Assembly: GCA_014843695.1 (NCBI GenBank)
Contig: CM026397.1
Location: 52,004,101 to 52,068,100, forward strand
From: Archivesica marissinica
Lineage: Eukaryota > Mollusca > Bivalvia > Venerida > Vesicomyidae
Reading direction: 5' to 3'
Length of the DNA: 64,000 bases
Under the pieces are notes generated by a model. It saw only the letters and a program-made list of their open reading frames with translations, was not told where the DNA came from and searched no databases. Made by a program: the position numbers and the translations under genes. Below are positions 57,974 through 64,000 of the stretch, in pieces. Each line of letters starts with the position of its first letter. Position 1 is the stretch's first letter.

Positions 57974-60900
57974 TCAATCACAGTTGTGACACACTGTTGT
58001 ACAATTCAGACCAAGCTTTCTGCAGCTGCATGACATACTACGACAACCTGTCTTGCATCCACATCGGACAACTTTTAGAATGTTGGCAGGTGCTGGGGGC
58101 ATGTCCGACAATCTGGGAATCAATATGCCATGTGATAACACCCAACCATAATCACAAGGATCTTCTTCCAACCCTTTCCATTGCAGTATTTGATGGTATA
58201 CTCGCAACGAATGATATATGGTTGCACTATGTGGTGGTGGTAACGCTGCAAGTTTACCAATGCCGTATGGTCTTGATACCGTATCGCATCCCAGTAATGC
58301 GTGAATAAACAAGATGTATTTACATACTACCTCACCTAGGTTATTCTTTAACTCTAGTATGTTTACAGACTTTTATCTACGTCCTTCACTGTTGAGATGA
58401 ATGGAGTAGCCATGGTCCTCTGCATAATGGCACAGTAATACTAACAGATCAGTATCTTCACCAACCACCACAGTGTTCATATACTTCGAACAGTCTATGG
58501 CCGTCATGACGATATCATAGTCTGCGTCTGCGTTTGCTTGAGTGACTTCAATGCCAGAATCTTCTAGCTTACTAGCTAGCATGTCTATAAACCTTTGTTT
58601 ATTCTTAGAATTCAATAAGAAGTTTTGCTTCTTTGTATTTATGGTTAAGTCTTCTTGCACCCTGACCTCAGCCCCAACACGTCCACCAGTACGTCTTATG
58701 TGGGTGTTATCTTTAGTAGATGGACCAGCTATATAGCCATCAAACACAATATGACTGTTGGTGTAGTTATCTCTTACATACTTTATGTACATTGAACATA
58801 TCTCATTATATGTTCTGCCTCTTGGCCAGTTGAGTCTTTGAATAAGGCAACCGCCATCAATTACATATATTATTTCCTGTTGTTGGTCAGGGACACTGTC
58901 ATCAGTCAGTAACTGTTTTGTTAGTTCCCGTGCTAGTGCTGCTTTATTGGCCTGTCTCAATAGTTGTTTGCTCTCGAACAAGGAAGGCGGATAGGTACAT
59001 AGCTCATATGCAAAGAAATTATGTAGATCTTCTATTGGTACAGTGCCCTGGGCAGCAGCAACCAATCACTGGAAAAGAAGCTGTGGGTCAATCTCCACAT
59101 CATCACCACCAATACTGACACTAGCATTATCACTCATAGTGGTCACTTGGGCCTTCTTACTGAACTTGAAGTCACCCACTTTCTTCCCCTCCATATCTTT
59201 CAGAATGTTCATGCCCACTTCCCGCCCTTTGTCCACATTTACCTTGTCCCCGGCTACTACACCACTGGCTATACTTCTCAATGACTCTTCTGTGGATTCA
59301 AATGGATTTCTATCCATAAGAAAATCTACCATCTTTTTGATATCATCTCTGTCTCTGCTTTGCCTGGTCTCCCCACATTCCTTGTGTTGTTCACTAGTCT
59401 CATACCTATGTCCGCTTAGCTCTTGCATCTTGTAGTTAATTTCAGAACACGCTGGCCTTGAGAGGATCCACTGTGCTCTCGACCTTTCGTCCATGCCTCG
59501 CCCCCGAGTTAGACCTCCAACTGTCTTCACACTACGCATAAGCATCTGCTCGATGATGAGGTCCGTTGACAGTCCAGCCCAGTATCAGTCCGATCTTCAT
59601 ACAACATGCATACCTTCCATGAACATACTGTGAACATTGGGGTGTGTTATTGATAGGGCAAGCATTTTGTTTAAATATATGTACGATGATTTTGCATATG
59701 CGTTGTGGCCAGTGGCAGCGAAAAATGGTAGCATTTCTAACAATGACTGAAGGTGAAGGTTCCAATCACCTGTGCGTTCTGCTTTTATAAATGCCTTAAG
59801 GATGTCTAGCAATTCTATGTATTGGAGCCATAGCTGGGCTGTTCGGCTTTCTTTCATTTTTGAAATGGCTTTCTGCCACAGTATTAGGCAGAGAGCCGTC
59901 GGGCCGTCTTTCGACGGCCTATCACCTAATAAGACGGTCAATTATATTGGCGACGGTTACCGATGGCCAGTTAAAAAAATGGTTGATTAGTTTGTTTTTT
60001 TTGGGTTTTTTCTGAGACCTCACTAGGTTTGTTAACATATATATGCAGCTGTAAAACAATGACAAGAACTGGACCCTATAATAGGCTAATATTGTTCGCA
60101 ATTCCTTTTTGGAGAGGCTTTCCCACCCGGGCTTTCCCAGTTTCTGCCACATTTCGATCACGTCAGTTCGCCGTTCTCACATCGAGTCCATGCGGCAATT
60201 TCCGTCATCATTCGGGTCCCGCTCTGGGGCTGCTGGACTTATTTTTTTAGACTCCCATTTGGATATTTCTGCCTAATACTATGCTTTCTGCATCTTGAAT
60301 TTCATTTGTTCAACACATGTAGATTTCACAACCGATTCAATGTCTACCTCCGCAGCTAAAAGGCCATCTAGAACTTTCATCGCTTCTTCTAACTGTGAAC
60401 TATTGTCGTTCTCATGCTCATTGTCCCCATACTCATCATCTTCAGCATTCTCAGCATTCATGTCTGGCTCAACACCATTTACGCCTGGGGATTTACTGGG
60501 ACTGTTATTATTTATGTCTACTACATCATTTGCAATCACCAGACCACCTTCATCACAACTCTTGACTCATTTCTTCATCCACATTAGTGTTACATCCATT
60601 GTCAGTTATGTCATTCTCTTCTATTTCAACACTAGATACATCTACAGCTGAATCATTATCCTCCTTTCGGTTATTACTATTATGAGGGATTTCAATATTG
60701 AATATATTCGCTGCTAACAGCGAACACAGGGCTGACTCTGCCAGTAAATGCCCACGAATGGCTCTGCTGATGGCCTTTCCACTCAGGAGATGTGGAACTA
60801 CGTTCTCGGCATACACGGTCTCCAATAACTCATTGAGACCGGAGTCGTTCATAATGGTTCCAATGGTACCAAGGAAGCTCATCTGGATGTGGAGACCTCC

Positions 60901-61305
60901 GAGGCGACAGATGATACGCCTCAGCGAACTGTTTGGTGGTTGTGTGTCAACAATCATTTGTGCCTTGTACCACAATGGCTGGTCAAATGTAATGATAGGA
61001 TCCACATTGTATGTCAACACCAGCTTCGTAACATATGAGAGTGTGGATAATATGCACGAGTCATTACTGGGATCCATATCGATCATTGGCAGGAACATTG
61101 TTGTCGATATTCCAGGGTGGTGACCAGTATACACCAACTGCATGGTGCCATTCCACTGGGGGGTGTTCGGTCTTAACAGCCAAGAAACTTTCCACAGTAT
61201 GTCGATGTTATATGTCTTGTCATGGGCAATTGATTGTGGCAGTGCTTCATTATAAAAGAGCAGTACTATTGAAATGGATATACAGTAAAAGCTTACCTGA
61301 GGCAA
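57974..61305 (-). pseudogene. Academ-like transposase with XPG/FEN1-type nuclease and CXC domains (decayed)
   Basis: One long minus-strand gene in pieces. 61305-60553: segment with 'PIITFDQPLWYKA' (near 60983) and 'LGGLHIQMSFLG' (near 60880), likely parts of the DDE core, then an acidic linker. A +1 frame change lies near 60551. A 406-bp insertion (59877-60282) splits KMQKA from ISKMKESRTAQLW; its 9-bp duplication accounts for the repeated QKA. Then one frame runs to the end with four in-frame stops: TGA at 59597-59599, 59585-59587 and 59066-59068, TAA at 58373-58375. 58865-58376 is an XPG/PIN-like nuclease: VIDGG, VFDGY, ADADYD and GEDTDLLVLL supply the acidic residues. 'LLGCDTVSRPYGIGK' (after 58312) resembles the FEN1 helix-two-turn-helix. 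The end is a CXC zinc-type motif, VRCGCKTGCRSMSCSCRK. Relative to relatives I remember, the N-terminal half and about 60 residues after GIGK are missing. Not functional. Confidence 0.8.
59877..60282. mobile_element. 406-bp MITE inserted in the Academ-like gene
   Basis: Inverted ends AGTATTAGGCAGA at 59880-59892 and 60268-60280 (13 bp, perfect). GCTTTCTGC lies on both sides (59868-59876 and 60283-60291), a 9-bp target duplication. Nine base pairs suggests a Mutator-like (MULE) or Merlin-type mover, although the TTAGGCAGA end also recalls the TAGGCAGAGCAG end of the host Academ-like element. Contains a GC-rich patch (60110-60240) unlike its surroundings and a 79-codon minus frame that I do not recognise. 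Confidence 0.82.
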
Positions 61306-61894
61306 ATGGTATCATCTTCCCGCAGACATCACTCTAATAGATGGATATGGACTATTTATAAACTGTTCTTAAACAGTGAACAATGGATGTACACGTTTAT
61401 AAAATGAATAATTGTAATATAGAAGTATGAAAAACTATTAAATAAATTGAGTTTTAATATATATTTTATTATCATTTTCAGGGGTCAATTTACCCCACCC
61501 ACTTTTATGGCCGTTATTTTTTAGAAAACAGTACATATCTATCTCTAACCACTTAAACTTACGTCCAGTCTCTCCAACTCATGATTCTATATCATATTTA
61601 AGATGATATGTCAATATATGTGAGTTTTATAAGAAATGATTTTAGGTGTGTCTTCAAAATACAGCATGTTTTACCTCTTTTTCTGTGGATAAAGTCAACT
61701 TTTTCAGAAAATATACAAAAAAGGTAAGAAAATGCATTATTTTCATGTTGTTACATGCATTTAGCATCACTATGAATAATAAAATATAGTCATTTCAAAA
61801 TGCCAGAAGAATTTAAATCTTTATCTAGATAATTGGGTATTTTTCTGTTTTTGTCGGCCATCTTGGCGGCCATCTTGGATTGTTCAGTTTCCCA
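61306..61894. other. Non-coding 5' region of the Academ-like element
   Basis: AT-rich. On the minus strand 'cctcaggtaagc' at 61285-61300 has the form of a splice donor, just upstream of the first recognisable coding segment. The N-terminal half expected of such a transposase is not here, so it was probably deleted. Confidence 0.5.
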
Positions 61895-62021
61895 AGTGGG
61901 AACTTTTGGGAACTTTATGGTGCAGGATTCTATGGACATTGAACTATATGAAAACATAAATTTCATTTCTGTGCCAGAAATGTCCCAGTTTAGCATTATT
62001 CAGGGCCAGCTGCTCTGCCTA

Positions 62022-62824
62022 TCTGTGACAGCAACTCCCTTAAAAACGAAGCGAATAAGGAAATTGTACTGTTCAACGATGGAGTAATCTGTTGAACCAT
62101 CAGCTAACACTGTGACAAACCTGACATTGGTTAACCTTTGCATTGTGTTGTGTCGCTGTTCCTCTGCGATGCTGAGAAGAAACAGCTTTGCACTCTTTTC
62201 AGTGAGGTAGTTGGATCCTATGTCTATGTAGTCCTTTCCTATGTCCTGTCTGTTCTTCATGTGTATTTCCATGTGGGTTTCGTAGTCACTCAACGGCTTG
62301 CCTTTCTAGGCGAGAGCATACACCGAGTTGAACATGACTTTCAACGTGTTCATATTAATCTGTGCACTTCTCTTGCTAGCCTTGACCAATGGCCCATTCC
62401 TGACCAGTTCCTTCCTTTCAGTTTGAGACATTGTTTTCCTCCTTGAAGTCTCTGTGGCCTTAATGTGACTAGCTGATGTTTCGTGCTTCTTAAGCGGGTC
62501 CACCCTCATGTTCCTGCTGCCATTAAAGAGAGGTGACTGCTTGTCGGCCAAACTTGGGTTATCTGTGCACGAGAAACAGTGCATAACACCACAAGCACTA
62601 TCAGGCTTGCCATTATCTTCGTCTGTATATCGCAGCCAAGGAAATGTTACTTTCCATGATGCCTGGAATCTCCGAACACGGGTATTTTTGTCATACTCCT
62701 TGTCCGTAAACTTGGGGCGTTTTGTCACTTTAGAATTAGATGATGATGCAGAACGTTTTTCTGAAGACGAAGGAGACTGCGTTGGTGTTGGTGAATCCAC
62801 TGACCGGATAATGAAACGATCCAT
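62022..62824 (-). pseudogene. hAT-type transposase, N-terminal fragment (ZNF862-like)
   Basis: Starts at MDRFIIRSVDSPTP (ATG at 62824), chosen because the open frame upstream has only a short unconserved stretch. A Ser/Pro-rich leader is followed by 'RRFQASWKVTFPWLRY' and a CxxC...HxxxxxH zinc finger (HCFSC ... LKKHETSASH), the DNA-binding module of TTF/BED-type hAT transposases and of the related ZNF862 proteins. An in-frame TAG occurs at 62306-62308. The fragment continues through a helical linker to 'FVTVLADGSTDYSIVEQ', the start of the RNase H-like core with its first Asp, then is cut by the Academ-like element at 62021. The remaining core, the large insertion domain and the C-terminal dimerisation domain are absent. 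About 267 of an expected 700 or more residues. Inactive. Confidence 0.82.
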
Positions 62825-63343
62825 CGTAACTGATCGAAAGTAACATTTATTTAATTCAAAATTCACTAAAAGACTGCGCTAAACCTAAATTTAAATAGCT
62901 AAATTTATAAACATCAAGTTCACAACACAACGCTCCATCAATGCGCAAAATCATAGCATCGGAAATAATAAAAGTAATTGAAATGGTCTGGATTTCGCAG
63001 TTTGTTGTGCTCGCCATTTTTTGTTTTACCGTTGGTTCTCGGCATTCGGCAAACACCGCAATTAAAAGCTGGTACACATTGACAAACTGTTTCCCGGCCA
63101 CTATATGATATACCTCTGTAATCGGGAACCGGCATAATACGTCATCAATTAAAATACGCGGAGCATAGAAATCTTAACCGCGGAGTCAACATTTTTGGCT
63201 TAGCGAAATATTTGTTTTATAATATTTAACGGGATTTTCCGGGCAACTATTTTGGCATTTTTTGGGGTTGCCCGTTGGCAACTGCTTTTCAAACTTAGTT
63301 GCCCGCCGAGATATTTCAGTTGCCCGCGGGCTCCGGGCATAGG
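62825..63343. other. hAT 5' flank (non-coding)
   Basis: Lies between the transposase start and the right inverted end. Near the end, 'ggcaactattttggcatttt', 'gttgcccgttggcaactg' and 'gttgcccgcgggctcc' form overlapping GTTGCCC/GGGCAAC hairpins (63238-63335), matching the left-end cluster at 56962-57002. An 81-codon minus frame (62856-63101) is not recognised; it lies upstream of the transposase start. Confidence 0.6.
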
Positions 63344-63359
63344 ATTTGTCGTACACTGT

Positions 63360-64000
63360 TAATATGTACTTCCTGTACCAGTATATACTTGTTAGACATA
63401 ATACAATATCCTATATGTACTTCCTGTACCAGTATATACTTGTTAGACATAATACCATATCCTATATGTACTTCCTGTACCAGTATATACTTGTTTGACA
63501 TAATACCATATCCTATATGTACTTCCTGTACCAGTATATACTTGTTAGACATAATACCATATCCTATATGTACTTCCTGTACCAGTATATACTTGTTAGA
63601 CATAATACCATATCCTATATACACTTCCTGTACCAGTATATACTTGTTATACATAATACCATCTCCTATATGTACTTCCTGTACCAGTATATACTTGTTA
63701 GACATAATACCATCTCCTATATGTACTTCCTGTACCAGTATATACTTGTTAGACATAATACCATCTCCTATATGTACTTCCTGTACCAGTATATACTTGT
63801 TAGACATAATACCATATCCTATAATTATGTACTTCCTGTACCAGTATATACTTGTTAGACATAATACCATATCCTATAATTATGTACTTCCTGTACCAGT
63901 ATATACTTGTTAGACATAATACCATATCCTATATGTACTTCCTGTACCAGTATATACTTGTTAGACATAATACCATCTCCTATATGTACTTCCTGTACCA
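63360..64000. repeat. 51-bp satellite, right block, continues past the window
   Basis: Same unit as 54167-56932, resuming in phase after the hAT element. About 12.5 copies to the window edge. Two units (63820-63890) have an extra TTA-type insertion, 'ctataattatgtac', not seen in the left block; three successive 'catctcc' units mark another local duplication. Confidence 0.97.

Larger units (their letters stand above)
57056..62021 (-). mobile_element. Academ-like DNA transposon (AcademX type), 4.97 kb, inside the hAT element
   Basis: Ends TAGGCAGAGCAG (57056) and CTGCTCTGCCTA (to 62021) are perfect 12-bp inverted repeats. TCT lies directly outside on both sides (57053-57055 and 62022-62024), a 3-bp target duplication. 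The inverted similarity continues inward with gaps: 'ctgggacatttgtggcacag' left against 'ctgggacatttctggcacag' right, and 'aaagttcccaaaagtt' on both. It contains one minus-strand gene of the XPG-nuclease-bearing transposase kind. Short 3-4 bp duplications and an XPG domain are what I recall for Academ (AcademX); the superfamily call rests on memory. Confidence 0.75.
56933..63359 (-). mobile_element. hAT-type DNA transposon inserted in the 51-bp satellite (interrupted)
   Basis: Ends are inverted repeats, ACAGTGTACGACAAAT at 56933 and its complement ending at 63359. Just inside both ends lie 'ggttgccc'/'gggcaacc' clusters, self-complementary sub-terminal motifs. The satellite stops at 'ctatatgt' and resumes after the right end with 'taatatgt' and then the expected next bases, an 8-bp target duplication with two differences and the satellite phase kept. 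The CAGTG-like end, 8-bp duplication and encoded zinc-finger transposase fit the hAT superfamily. Removing the inner element (57056-62021 plus one TCT) leaves about 1.46 kb, so this hAT copy had already lost most of its transposase gene before the inner insertion. Confidence 0.82.

Noticed and set aside
58373..59065. Host FEN1/XPG DNA-repair gene
   Set aside because: The nuclease-like segment lies in the same decayed frame as transposase and CXC segments and between transposon ends; its sequence is unlike the conserved host FEN1.
59922..60161. 79-codon ORF as part of the Academ-like gene
   Set aside because: It falls inside the 406-bp insertion bounded by a 9-bp duplication, so it is not part of the transposase.
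57056..62021. Polinton/Maverick-like element with long inverted repeats
   Set aside because: Inverted similarity inside the hAT ends first looked like long TIRs of one element. The 3-bp TCT duplication, own 12-bp ends and lack of any Polinton genes (polymerase B, integrase, capsid) fit a separate nested element better.

Overview
This is a eukaryotic, almost certainly metazoan, window, most like the genome of a bivalve or other lophotrochozoan mollusc. That placement is an inference. It rests on several tRNA-headed SINE families, TTAA-flanked MITEs, many homogeneous minisatellites, scattered 'ggtcaaggtcaa'-type repeats of the kind common in bivalves, and relatives of the large transposon proteins seen in mollusc and cnidarian genomes. 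There is no bacterial gene organisation. Ordinary genes are nearly absent: I can support one intact candidate host ORF (40806-41279, minus), a cysteine-rich protein related to the P2X7 cytoplasmic domain. Almost every other long open frame lies in a tandem repeat whose period is divisible by three.

Layout. 1-15 kb: SINEs, MITEs and minisatellites of 38, 72, 12, 62/66 and 21/15 bp. 15-25 kb: arrays of 75, 35 and 28 bp, then a sparse zone with well-delimited MITEs (TTAA flanks) and SINEs (12-14 bp target-site duplications). 25-38 kb: large arrays of 38 bp with a 190-bp higher-order period, a CACATCA-rich array, a 32-bp array of about 92 copies, and an AGCAC/AGCAT pentanucleotide block. 38-43 kb: a decayed Tc1-like transposase and the P2X7-like ORF. 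43-54 kb: a near-continuous series of minisatellites (29, 45/50, 23, 29, 31, 31, G-tract, 27, 24, 42, 41 bp). 54-64 kb: a 51-bp satellite of about 54 copies, interrupted by a 6.4-kb nested insertion and resuming in phase to the window end.

The most interesting structure is that nested insertion. A hAT-type element (56933-63359; inverted ends with a 16-bp match; imperfect 8-bp target duplication) sits in the 51-bp satellite. A 4.97-kb element (57056-62021; ends TAGGCAGAGCAG, 3-bp TCT duplication) sits inside the hAT transposase gene. It carries a decayed transposase with an XPG/FEN1-like nuclease domain and a C-terminal CXC cysteine domain, matching what is known of the Academ superfamily (AcademX type). 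A third, 406-bp element (59877-60282; 13-bp inverted ends, 9-bp duplication) interrupts the Academ-like gene. The order satellite, hAT, Academ-like element, MITE can be read directly.

Tandem arrays cover roughly a third of the window by my coordinates. Several lie against SINEs or MITEs, and in two cases (5287-5991 and 10178-11239) the array has clearly grown from part of a mobile element. Coordinates of repeat edges are by eye and may be off by a few to tens of bases.
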